Counted from the stretch's first letter, positions 54,273-64,000 are shown. The stretch is 64,000 bases of DNA from Adiantum capillus-veneris (GCA_014529385.2 CM043962.1:123432470-123496469), one strand, 5' to 3'. The notes: generated by a model from the letters alone, not told the origin. Numbers and translations: made by a program.

Positions 54273-55511
54273 TTACATATAACCCGTTGTGGTGTAGCAC
54301 CCTTTTGTTTTAGGATGCTTCCACAAGTAACCATCCCTTAAAAAGTACCCATATGCTTTCCTGCGTATCCTCTTGAATTCTTGTTCAGACCAATCATCCT
54401 GTTTTGTTAGAGTACTCAAGTACCTTCCAATAGAAAGCCAATCACCTTCATAAAGATCTTTCAAGAACAATTCAAGTGAATTAGTCATGCAGACATTGTT
54501 ACCTTTGACATGAGAGATAGAATAGAATTTTGTGCCTACATCATCTCCCTCATCAATCATTTGTGACTCATCTTCATACCTTGCCCTTGATAGCATATCT
54601 GCCACTGTATTGTCTTTACCTGCAATGTGCTTAAACTCGGGATTTAAGGACTTAATGTAGGCAATCCACCGCAACATAGCAATGTCTGGTGTTGAGCAGC
54701 TTGTAATCATCCCAAGAAGTGGTAGACAATCTGTTTCTACAACACATGCACCAATTAGGTACTCTTTCCCACTTTTCAAGGCTGTAACCATACCCCATAA
54801 CTCTCTCTTTATCTGTGGATAGTTTCTTTGGCGAGCACTTAGTACCTTTGCTCCAAATCTTACCACGTACCTGTGTCCTTCTTTGTCATCTTGCCCTATT
54901 GCCCATCCAATCCCTGTAGGACTGGTATCTACTGTCACAATCACTGGCCTTTGACACTCATAGTCTACCTTTCTCAAAGTCGTTGCTGACTAGAGTAACT
55001 CCTTTAGCTTTTTCACGGATTTTACATGTGCTTCTGTCCATTTAAACTTTTGATTCTTTCTTAGCAGCTGATAAAGAGGATCAGCTACATGTGCATAATG
55101 TGGAATCCAAATAACATAGAAGACACATGCTCCCAGAAACCTTCTAACCTCAGTGATGCTAGTGCATGTTTCTTTCATTCTTTGGATGGCATCTACCTTT
55201 GATGGACAAGGTTTCCTACCATATGGCCCGCACATGTGCCCCACAATGAGCACTTCTTTGACACCAAACATAGACTTTTTCCCTGACAATGTAAGATTCA
55301 CTTCTTCCAACCTAGACAAAATTTTATCACAATCATTTATGTGATTTACCACAAACCTGCGACATCCCTTGAGATCCAAAGCTTCATCTTTGTCACTTTC
55401 TTCACATCCTTTGATAGGCAAATCATCAATGAAAGGCATTGTGATTTGAGGAATAAAGTCACGTTTCTTTCTGTACCACTGTAATCCCGCTTTACAATGG
55501 TACTTGGCCAA
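54273..55511 (-). pseudogene. Gypsy-2 RT (3' part) and RNase H
   Basis: One frame from 55511 to 54273 with a single in-frame TAG at 54990. The RT part starts at the catalytic box P-F-I-D-D-L-P-I-K-G and carries the thumb V-L-I-V-G-H-M-C-G and R-R-F-L-G-A-C. RNase H has all acidic residues: V-T-V-D-T-S-P-T-G-I-G, K-R-E-L-W-G, V-E-T-D-C-L and N-T-V-A-D-M-L-S-R. The RT fingers and the palm Asp upstream of the box have been deleted. Confidence 0.85.
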
Positions 55512-57879
55512 AACCCATCATTTCTCTATGATCATGAAACTCTTTGCTTACCTTTGGTAGAGAATGTTCTCTGAGGTTGTCACGATTTCTTTCATGGTTT
55601 ACACAGACTGTGAGAAATTGGACAGCTCGTTTACCATCTTTGCTACGTATTCTAGCATATGCTGAACCATCGTCCATTACCTTTGTTTCCATTCGAACTC
55701 CCACAATGTAGGGTTGTCCAAGGATGAGATGATATGAAGATGTATCCTGTACAAAGAAGTTTTGGTCAATCTTTACATCACCTATTGTTACCTTCACACC
55801 TGGACATGCTGCATACAATTCACCGGATGAATTGTTTGCCACTTTTACCATCCAGCCATGATCTGTGTCCATTGGCCATTTGCACTTGTTGTAGAGACTC
55901 TTTGGCATTATGTTTATTTCTGAACCATGGTCAATCAAGGCAACAAATTGCTTTTCAAGATCACCTACCTTGACCAAAGTTTCTATAGTAGCCCTTGCCC
56001 AATGACTTCGTGAATAGTAACTCCTAGGAATATCTTCAACTTCTTCATCATCATTTGAGAAATACACTTGCTTCACTCTCCCACTAGATTGGTAGCATCC
56101 TACCATAGCTCCAACATTCTCCTTATTTTGCAGTTGCATCCCTTGTGTCTTCGAGGTTTTCCCTTCAACCTGTGGACGAGAAACTTCAGCAAGGGTTTGC
56201 CTCTTCCTCTTGATGATGTCAATGATCTCCTCGTGGAATTCACGCTTTGCAATGCCAAGAACTTCTCCCAGAGTGAACTCAATCTTGCTATTCAAGATCC
56301 TTTCCTCCAAGACTTTCTTTAAATCTGTAGAAACCTCAATATCAGATTGTAGTTTATAAGTTGGGCCTGTTGTCTTACCTTTCGTTGGCTCTTTCTTCTT
56401 TCCTGTTGTAGACTCCTCCATGAGTACTTCAGGTGGAGATGCTCGTTGTGTTGAGGGTGTTTGAGAAGGCATTGAGTCGCTTCTTCCCCCACTTCTAGAA
56501 GCTCTTTTTGATGGTCCTTCATCAACATTCTCACGTCTGCGCTTCTCTTCTACAATTGCCTCATTTTGTTGGCATTTTGTAATGTAGGCATGCACTGACA
56601 ATGAGTACACTGGATCATTCCATCCTGTTTCTAGACGTATGCAATCACCTGCTTCATGTAGAATCTCTTTTGTAAGCTTTCCCTTTTTAGCTAATTGCAT
56701 GACATTTGGCCAAATTTGACCATGATGGTCACTCACCTCTTCATCACAAAAGTGTTCAATTTTTACTCCATAAGTAGCTGCCTCAACTGAAGAGGTGGCA
56801 TGCTTAGTTGCCATATCTTCAACTAAGGTTTGCATTCCCCCCTTCCCAAAGTTAGTTCTCAAGGGTAGACCTATCTCTCTTAAGTGGATTTTACCATCCT
56901 TAAAAAAGACAACATCTTTTGACAAAGCATCACTAAAATCATCACAATCCCTTCTTACATGGTCTGTACTATCACACCAAATACATCTATTAACAAATCC
57001 TTGTTTGGGCTGTTGTCTTTGCCTAGGAAGTGGCCCTGATGGTTGGCCTTTTTCTTCAAGCTTTGCAAACTTCACCTTCAAGTCACGCATTCCCTTCACA
57101 AGCTCATCTAGCATGGACTCATCAAACTTAGGAGCGATAAAAGTAGGCTTTACCATTTTGTCAGAAGTTGAGGTGGAAGGACTTGTAGTGTTTACTACCA
57201 TCTTGTCCCTTCTTCTTTGTCGTTTGGCAAGCAGTGAGACAGCACCTTCAACCTCATTCCAGTCGGTCTTTAGTCCTTGCTCAGTATCTTTATCTTCAAG
57301 AAGAAGCTCCAAATTTTCTTGAAACTCTTTACCTGCAGCTTGTAAGAAAAGATCTGTCTTCTCTGCATCTAGTGTGGCCCTTTCTGTCCTAGTGAGTTGT
57401 GCATAGCGCCGCTCAAATTCCCTAAGTAGCTCTGTTATTGATAGTCCTTGCTTTGGCTTGGCTACCCATTCTAAGAATGTCTTTTTGGTCACTCTCTCCG
57501 AGTCCTCCATGAAATATTCCTCCTTTAAAGCTACTTTGAGTTCTTCCCAATTTCTCCCATGCCCATCTTTAATTGCCCTAACATGCTCCCTAATTTCTGG
57601 AGCAACAACTAGCTCAAAGCTTTGAATCATCTCACGTTCTGACACGCGATGCAGCTCCATCTCCTTCACATACTCGCGTAAGTACTTGGTTACATCTTTG
57701 CCATTGAACTGATCCATTCTGTTGACGACCGCTTGTATGGCCTTCGTTGCTGAAATCTCCCTTCTTTCAATAGCATGTTGTTGTTGCATGAACATTGCAA
57801 ATGCTTGAAACATTTGCATTGTTGCTGGGTCAAAATGCATACCCTGTTGCTCAACATGATCACCCATGGTTACCCACAA
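55492..57879 (-). CDS. Gypsy-2 Gag-protease
   Basis: 795 codons from ATG 57879, shortly after the primer site. The N-terminus is Gln/Met-rich (residues 5-40). The Gag core follows (K-Y-L-R-E-Y-V-K-E-M, E-E-Y-F-M-E-D-S-E-R-V), then a zinc knuckle C-I-W-C-D-S-T-D-H-V-R-R-D-C near residue 300 and an I-H-L-R-E-I-G-L-P-L-R-T-N-F-G-K-G-G-M segment. A Lys/Ser/Thr linker leads to the protease with A-L-I-D-H-G-S-E-I-N (D-H-G at 55924-55932), then L-I-L-G-Q-P-Y. The last residues run into the deletion junction. Confidence 0.9.
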   Translation of the reverse strand: MWVTMGDHVEQQGMHFDPATMQMFQAFAMFMQQQHAIERREISATKAIQAVVNRMDQFNGKDVTKYLREYVKEMELHRVSEREMIQSFELVVAPEIREHVRAIKDGHGRNWEELKVALKEEYFMEDSERVTKKTFLEWVAKPKQGLSITELLREFERRYAQLTRTERATLDAEKTDLFLQAAGKEFQENLELLLEDKDTEQGLKTDWNEVEGAVSLLAKRQRRRDKMVVNTTSPSTSTSDKMVKPTFIAPKFDESMLDELVKGMRDLKVKFAKLEEKGQPSGPLPRQRQQPKQGFVNRCIWCDSTDHVRRDCDDFSDALSKDVVFFKDGKIHLREIGLPLRTNFGKGGMQTLVEDMATKHATSSVEAATYGVKIEHFCDEEVSDHHGQIWPNVMQLAKKGKLTKEILHEAGDCIRLETGWNDPVYSLSVHAYITKCQQNEAIVEEKRRRENVDEGPSKRASRSGGRSDSMPSQTPSTQRASPPEVLMEESTTGKKKEPTKGKTTGPTYKLQSDIEVSTDLKKVLEERILNSKIEFTLGEVLGIAKREFHEEIIDIIKRKRQTLAEVSRPQVEGKTSKTQGMQLQNKENVGAMVGCYQSSGRVKQVYFSNDDEEVEDIPRSYYSRSHWARATIETLVKVGDLEKQFVALIDHGSEINIMPKSLYNKCKWPMDTDHGWMVKVANNSSGELYAACPGVKVTIGDVKIDQNFFVQDTSSYHLILGQPYIVGVRMETKVMDDGSAYARIRSKDGKRAVQFLTVCVNHERNRDNLREHSLPKVSKEFHDHREMMGFGQVPL

Positions 57880-57902
57880 ACTCTCACCCTAGCAGATTCG
57901 CG

Positions 57903-57914
57903 TCGGGTTCACCA
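57903..57914 (-). other. Gypsy-2 primer-binding site
   Basis: The element strand has TGGTGAACCCGA, six bases inside the LTR edge, identical to the gypsy-1 site. It should pair with a tRNA ending TCGGGTTCACCA, which I cannot name. Confidence 0.65.
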
Positions 57915-57920
57915 AAAATA

Positions 57921-59896
57921 TGTCGAGAAATTTGCGGTCTTGCTAGGAAAGCACCGGGCTTATGGCTGTGAGAGTTTGTGAGAGAACTCAACAAAAACTA
58001 TATGAAGGAGTTAAACCATAGATGCCATGAAGACTAGGGTTTGGAAAGAAGTGCAATCAAAGAAGACTCACTCTTTCTCTCTTGCATTCACACACGCAAA
58101 GAAAGAACGCAAAAGAGAATGTCAAAACAATACGAAGATGAAAACATCAAGGCTATGGTCATATCGTATCATGGGTAATATGAGAGGGTTAATGGATGAG
58201 TTAATGGCATTCAATCTTGGCTGACCAAATAGGCTACGAATTGTTCTTTGGAATTGTAGTTTTGTGCTTACCATAATATATATATTTTGTATAGTGATTG
58301 GGATTAATTGTGTGTACAAATCCTCTTGGTTCATAGCAAGATAACTACGCTTACATCAAAAGAAAAATTATAGTCTATGAGAGGTAGTATGATGGGATCC
58401 GGTGATAGAAGTATTTCATTGAGCCTTTCAGGGCCAAAGAGAAACACTATACGTTGTTGAAAGTGTATTTTACGGCTAATCCATACGTTAATTCTAATAG
58501 ATTGTACAGAGTGAAAGCGATAGAAATGATCATCATGTGGGTTATTCATCTAGGATAGTATGTGAGAAATGTAGATATGAGAGAAGTGAAGAGATGAGAA
58601 TTTTCCCTCCCAAGCCCTATTCTTGCCCGTAGACAATAAGGATACTGCGGGGAGAGATGTCCTGTAGCAAAGAGAACCTAAAATTTGTAGAGAGGATGAA
58701 TTACTAAGAGTGAGAGAGATAGATTTGGTGAGGGAGATGAGATTAGACACATATATATATATATATATATATGTCGGATTAGAGATGAAAAAGAAAACAA
58801 TAAGAAATCAAGAAAACAGCAATGTAGAACACATCTTACTTGACAAACCCTTCGGCACCATTATTGATGGAGAGAGAAGAAGAGGGGAGCACTCCACTTT
58901 GATTGATACGCCAAGTACAACACCTTCTTTGATTAGAGTTGATCTTCCAAGGATAGCGTACAAGAATGGCTAGTCTTCCTCTAGGAGAAAGTGTAGGCTT
59001 GGGCTTATGTTAATGGGGCTAAGTACAATTAGGCATTACTACTCACTCCCTCAAGAATTCCTCTCATCAATGGCTTGAATGCTTAAGTTCCTTCCAAGGA
59101 AGAAGAGGTCCCCTTTTATAGGTGAAGGGAACCCCCAAGGGTTTACACAAGAAGAGAGGAGCCAGTGTGAATAGGAATTGGAAAAGTTGGAAATGAGCTG
59201 CCCCTGCATGATGTGGGCAGACTGGGGTCCAGTATGGGCAAAAACTTCAGCTCATTAGCTATGATTTTCATTTTAAAATTGTTTTCCAATTCGGATTGGA
59301 ACCTTGTGTAAAAAATTCATCAAAATAGGGTCCATTTATGGCAGCAAAAGTCTTCATGTGGTCTCCTTAGCTTAGACTTTCATTTAATTCCAAAGGACAC
59401 CTCATGCCATATGAAAGCATGACATTGCTCCTTGACAAAGTTTTGTAATCAGGCTTGCAATAATGCATTAAAATAAGTGTATCTTTGAAATCATGCCACC
59501 TAGTGTCCCACTAGGATTTGATTCTCTCCTAGTAGCTATTTAAAAAGAAATATAAGAAAAGTATAAAAAATACATAGAATATATATATATTGGAGTTTAT
59601 CCTAGATATAGGATCTAGCTAGGGTGTGAGATGATAATGAAATAGTAGAAATAAAGAATCAATTCTTTTTGCCCCAAGTTAAAGAGGCGGAGCTATTGAT
59701 GCTTTTCCCATAGTATTTTCTGATGGTAAAGTAAGGATATGTTACCCTTGAGAAAAATAATAGGATGAGATAGAAGGCTTATTATTATACTTAAATATGC
59801 ATATGTACACTATAGGAAATATAATTATGTATCTAAAAAAATACAAGATAGATCTTGTAGCATGCGTTCCCACTATGTACGTGTCACAGCACGACA
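57921..59896 (-). repeat. Gypsy-2 5' LTR
   Basis: About 1,976 bp, closely matching 50954-53005. Differences are mainly a short TA tract (58752-58772), a deletion of about 49 bp near 59236, and scattered substitutions. Its outer edge is next to ACGC and the interrupted ORF A. Confidence 0.9.
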
Positions 59897-62215
59897 ACGC
59901 ATGTCTTGACTAGGCAGCAATTGCGGTTGCACATGGGCTTCGTCTGTTCTGATTTGTTGTTGAGAAATCAGTGATTCTTTTTCTTTCAGCAGTGTCTCAC
60001 TGATTTGCTTCTGCGTCTCTAATTCGGCTCTCGCTTTTGCCAATTGTTGTTCCATCTCTTTTACTTTTTGCTCGTTGGCCGCCGTCTGGGTCATCATCCC
60101 CGAGAAGAGCAACTGTCTTTGAAATTTTTCTTGCTCTAGCTCCTCTTTCAGTGCCGCTAGGGTATTCACTGCTGCAGCATTGTCTGATGTGGAGACCAAT
60201 GCTCCAGCAGGTTCCTGGTTCGCCAGCAAGGTTGTTAGAGTACTTTTGACAGTGAGGTATGAACTATTACCCCTCTGGAACCTTGCGCTTTCGTAATCAA
60301 GCTGCTCCATCGCTTTCTTTACCCTTGCTATCAAATCTTGGCATTTTGTTTCCTTGGTTTTCAACTCCGTCCTGACATCCACCAGATCTCTGATCAGAGA
60401 GTGAGTCTGTTGTCGCTCAATGTCTCTTTCCTTTGTTGTGAGCTCCAGTTGTGCCGGCAGGCTCTCTAACTCCTCTTGCCCAGATTTTTGCATGTGTTGA
60501 GCCTCCTGTACCAGCCTTTCCTTTTCTTCTAGCACCACGTGCTGGCATGGGAACAGTTTTTCTAGATCTTGCAAGGTTTTTCTGTAGTCAAAATCAGCCA
60601 TAGCCTGACAGGCTTCTTGGTACCCTATTGCTTCAGGAGGGGGCACATACTCTTTGTGTGTAGATGATGGAGGAGGAGGTGATGATTTCGGCGAGGGAGG
60701 AGTAGGATCCATTTGTACTTCTTCTATAACTTTCTCCACTTCTTGTACGTGCCTCTTTTTCGGTGCATCTTCCCTTGGATCTGAAACAAACGCGTCCACT
60801 TTTCTTTTCTTTAAAAGCTTTATTATTCTTTGGCGAGTCAATTCCACCGCCTGTCGTGCTTCCACATTCTTCTCTCTTTGAGATTTCTTTAGTTGCTCTG
60901 CTTGGTTTGTGTCTTCAGCCACTTCTTTCTCCTTTGTGCCTTCAGTGGACTGAGAAGAAACCTCCACTTCTGCAGCCTTTTGTTCCGCGGCTAACCTTTG
61001 TTTTTCAGCCCGTATTCGAGCTGCCTCTTCTATTCTTGCTTGTCCTTCCTTCTCGAACCTTCGTCTTTTTGTTAGTTGTGTTGCAACAGCCCTTGCTTTT
61101 CTGTCAGCCTGCAACTTTGTCCTTCTTTCCTCAATTATTTCTTGGGCCTCTGCATATACTTTTTGAAGTTCGGACTTCAGCACTGTACTTCTTTCCCTTC
61201 CTCTTCTCCCGAGCGGTGTGGTGGTGTCTTCCTCCTCGCTTTCTTCAAATTCAGATGGTCCTTTTTCTTTTGACCCTTGAGGGTTTCCCTCGTCTTCAGT
61301 ATCCGTCTTTTCTTCATCACTTGAGCTTTTGTTGGATGCCTTGACCGAGCGCGATGATGTTGCGCTAGTGGTCGTCCTTATTGAGTGAACAATCAGCTTT
61401 GCGTTCTGAATCAAGGCCGCTTGAGAATTGGCCGCCGACAGGTCTTCAATCATTCCCAAATCTTGGTATGCTATTCTTGTTAGCATTGGCCCTGCGCTCA
61501 TGTAGATTTTTTTTTTTTGCCGCGCCCTTCAAATTTGCTTCGACCAAGCTTTCCAAGATGTAAGAACCATAATTGCATCGGATGGTTCTGTTTTGAGCTG
61601 TTGCTAGAGCCATGACCACTACAATGTGCAGGATCAGCTCGGTGTAGCAAGGAGGATTTTGTACCCTGAAATGTTGAGAGATCAATCTCATTGGTAACTC
61701 CAGGTCACCGTATATCATGTCACTGTACTTGTACTTGTTTCCTTTTGCTTTGATAAATGCCGTCTCGTTGTCCACTGACTTGGTCTTTGCCAGCAAGTCG
61801 TGTTGCCCTGGAAGGAAGTGCAAAGCTTCATTGATGATGTCTTTTGTGATCTTTACATTCACCTTTGAACCATCCTTGTCGGTGAGCATCACTTGCCCAT
61901 CATACTGTATCGAGCTCATGAGCTCGTGGGCCCTCATGTAGTCTGTTCCCCATGGTTGCAATTTGAAAAACTGCTCCAAATGAATAGCCCACATGGCTTC
62001 GGTGACCTTCGCCCTTCGGTGGAGATTCCATATTTCCCGTGGCATGATGGTCGTCTTACCATGTCACCATCAGCATCCCTAGACTTCGCGATGAAAATGT
62101 GAGCAGGGATCTGAGCTAGTGTTTCATCCGAGATGTGAGATTTTTTGTTCGTAGAGAGCTCATCCACTTCATATGGTGCTGCCGTCCACTGCCTTGCTTT
62201 CTTTTGGCGAGGCAT
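59897..62215 (-). pseudogene. ORF A, N-terminal and coiled-coil part
   Basis: The start is ATG 62215 (M-P-R-Q-K-K-A-R-Q-W). The first about 55 codons read to near 62050, shift frame, then read M-P-R-E-I-W-N-L-H-R-R on to about 61520. A run of twelve T (61508-61519) shifts the frame again, and the rest is open to 59901. About 225 residues form a Trp/Tyr-containing domain with I-I-N-E-A-L-H-F and I-R-C-N-Y-G-S-Y-I-L-E. A Ser/Glu-rich acidic stretch follows, then roughly 300 residues of Lys/Glu/Gln/Arg coiled coil. With the part at 50044-50953 the protein would be about 1,050 residues. Family unknown; a distant link to plant transposon-associated proteins is only a guess. Confidence 0.65.
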
Positions 62216-64000
62216 TCTGTGTCATTAGAATCACAAGCTATTAGGATTTTCCTTTCGCAACCAGTAGCATTTAGACTTTTAGTAAAAAGCAGTTCAAAAG
62301 TTAAAACTGATCATAACTTGAATAAATCTCATCCATTCTTGTCTATATTTCACCAGTGGGACTAGGAAGACTAGAGCTATGACTGATTGAAATCTAAGCC
62401 AAATTTGGGCCTGAGGTACACCGATCGTGATCGTAGTACCATGACCAAAATAACATTTGATCACATGAGTGGTTTGCTGATAGCTAGAGGGTCATTTTGG
62501 TTCACTCTATCTTTTAGTTGAACCACTTTTGAGTTTATAAGTCCCAATTTTGGGTTACAAGGGAGTTTTGGACTAGACTTTGATTTTTCATGGGTTTTTG
62601 ATGTCCAATCGGCTTGAAGCTTGATGTGTGACTTGAACAAGATGTGTACAAGAGATCTGCTAGGTTTTGGTCAAAATCTGATGCTGAGGTACACCGATCG
62701 CGATCGTAGTACCTGGGATTTTTTGGGTGAATACTAGATTGCTTTAGTCTCCTATGCCTGCCTAGCCCACTGATGATTTATTTTCAAGTTTTGGACTTAA
62801 AATTAACAAATTAGAGCAATTTTTCACTGTTTGACCTTATTTTACCAAGTCTAACCATATTGGGTTTCCTTGATGAATTTTGGTTGGAGCCTGGAGTTAG
62901 TTGATGTTAGTTTTTGAGCTTTTACTGCTTCCATGATGTGTTGCTATCATCAGCCTACTCCGCTGTCTGATTTTGACTTGATCTGACACTTTTTATCCCA
63001 TCTTTGGAGATTTCATAGACTTGGGTATTTTTCAAGCATTCTTTGGATACCAATGGGATAATTGGGCATCTCTAAGTCACCTTTTAGTCTTTGAAATTAG
63101 TTCGGCCAAATTCTTCCCTTGTGTGATCACTCGAGACTGAAATGGTCATCTCCGTCCTTGTAGGAGATTCTGAGCTCCATTTAGGGTTTTCTACCACTGT
63201 GCTGACTCCAGTCGGACCGGCATGCCTTTCAAACCGTCCGTCATAATTTTCAGTCGAATTTTGGTAGTTGTAGGTCAAATTTCCTGATTCGGGTGTGTTT
63301 GACAATTTTGGCCCATTCTATGAGCAAACTTTGTGCATTTCTTATGAAAATTCAAAAGAGTGTACTCCTCCATGAGTTCTAAGCCTGGGCCATGTCAAAA
63401 TTTTTAAAATCTGAAACTGGGGGCACCGATCGCGATCGTACCATAGATCCCAAATTGATTTTTGACACCTGCAGGTTGTTGTTGTAGGTCAAATTTCCCG
63501 ATTCGGGTGTGTTTGACAATTTTGGCCTATTCTATGAGCAAACTTTGTGCATTTCTTATAAAAATTCAAGAGACTGTAGTCCTCCATGAGTTCTAAGCTT
63601 GGGCCATGTCAAAATTTCTAAAATCTGAAAGTGAGGGCACCGATGGCAATCGTACCATAAATCCCAAATTGATTTTTGACACCTGCAGGTTGTTGGCAAA
63701 GTTGAGAGAAGGCTTTTTGCAATTTCTGTGTCAAATTTGGTCAGTGAGGTACATTGATCGCGATCGGTGTACCACCACCAAACTGAGATCTGATCACATG
63801 GCTTTGTTCCTGACATTGTGGGGAGCACATTGATGTGTTTTGTCCCTGAAAAAGTTTTCTCATGATGCCTCTAAGGGCCCTTGACCTATTCGACTCAATC
63901 CGACTTTGATTTGGTCAATGCGCCCGTTTGTGTGATGTTTCGCGCTTGCATGTGTAATACACTTGATCTTTACTCGACAAGGAACATACCTATGAAATCT
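62216..64000 (-). other. ORF A leader with repeated palindrome
   Basis: 1.8 kb to the window edge without a coding frame of note. It holds five copies or variants of a palindrome centred on CGATCGCGATCG (62415-62440, 62688-62713, 63422-63442, 63635-63656, 63748-63773) and a 213-bp tandem duplication. A related motif lies in the ORF B leader. Confidence 0.65.
63265..63690. repeat. Two-copy tandem repeat, 213-bp unit
   Basis: The phrase TAGGTCAAATTTC(C) starts at 63271 and again at 63484. The two units align through GAGCAAACTTTGTGCATTTC and the palindrome to GACACCTGCAGGTTGTTG with about a dozen differences. The palindrome is complete in the first unit and degraded (CGATGGCAATCG) in the second. 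Confidence 0.85.

Larger units (their letters stand above)
50954..59896 (-). mobile_element. Gypsy-2: Ty3-like element inside ORF A
   Basis: 8,943 bp with LTRs of about 2,052 and 1,976 bp. The flanks share ACGC (50950-50953, 59897-59900), a 4-bp target duplication. The order on the minus strand is LTR, primer site (57903-57914), gag-protease, a truncated RT, RNase H, integrase, polypurine tract (53006-53017) and LTR. It is the same family as gypsy-1 but younger, with LTRs alike apart from small indels. About 1.1 kb covering the protease-RT linker and most of the RT palm is deleted near 55500, so it cannot act alone. Confidence 0.92.

Noticed and set aside
56795-57322. Plus-strand frame of 175 codons
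   Set aside because: It is antisense to the well-supported gypsy-2 Gag and is Ser/Leu-rich, as reverse frames of Lys/Glu-rich proteins are.
60763-61344. Plus-strand frame of 193 codons, Leu/Phe/Pro-rich
   Set aside because: Antisense to the coiled-coil part of ORF A. Its hydrophobic look is the mirror of Lys/Glu codons, not membrane segments.
63265-63690. CRISPR-like array
   Set aside because: Only two long units in direct tandem, with no spacers between short repeats, in a plant-like genome.
1-64000. Intact tRNA or rRNA genes
   Set aside because: Apart from primer-binding sites and one B-box-like phrase near 41950, I found no cloverleaf-compatible sequence and no rRNA signature by reading.

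Overview
This window looks like a repeat-dominated stretch of a land-plant nuclear genome. It holds nested Ty1/copia and Ty3/gypsy LTR retrotransposons, a chromodomain gypsy element, plant-type L1-like LINEs and many microsatellites. I see no bacterial operons, no CRISPR array, no rRNA gene, no convincing tRNA gene and no intact single-copy host gene. A large-genome plant such as a fern, lycophyte or gymnosperm fits best. That placement is inference; the sequence alone does not settle it.

Layout. (1) 584-22671 is a minus-strand Ty3-like element (here gypsy-1). It is split by a copia element (6874-12420, 5-bp target duplication GTGAG) and by a plus-strand Tat-like gypsy element (13295-20130, 4-bp duplication ACGT) that lost its integrase core. 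(2) 22672-27150 has no recognisable gene, a long GAA tract and a CT tract. (3) 27162-31300 plus 40203-40380 is one minus-strand LINE. It was hit by a solo LTR (30046-30479, duplication TTAAT) and by a young chromovirus (31301-40202, duplication TCTCC) whose two LTRs are almost identical. (4) 40381-46660 holds two more LINE remnants, a decayed coiled-coil coding remnant and simple repeats. (5) 46901-64000 is the least conventional part. A 102-bp hairpin is followed by a minus-strand gene of about 388 codons (ORF B), then a leader, a primer-binding site and an LTR-like segment, and then a minus-strand gene of roughly 1,050 codons (ORF A). ORF A is cut in two by gypsy-2 (50954-59896), a relative of gypsy-1. 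The leaders of ORF A and ORF B share a palindromic CGATCGCGATCG motif.

How the parts relate. Insertion order can be read from the interruptions: gypsy-1 is older than the copia and Tat-like elements inside it, the LINE is older than the solo LTR and the chromovirus, and ORF A is older than gypsy-2. Gypsy-1 and gypsy-2 share an unusual protease motif (D-H-G) and an F-I-D/N-D-L-P-I-K-G reverse-transcriptase box. Their integrase recalls Ty3-like elements of fungi more than ordinary plant lineages.

The best candidate for something undescribed is the ORF A / ORF B family: large non-retroviral proteins in what looks like an LTR-bounded, non-autonomous mobile element with a repeated palindrome in its leader.
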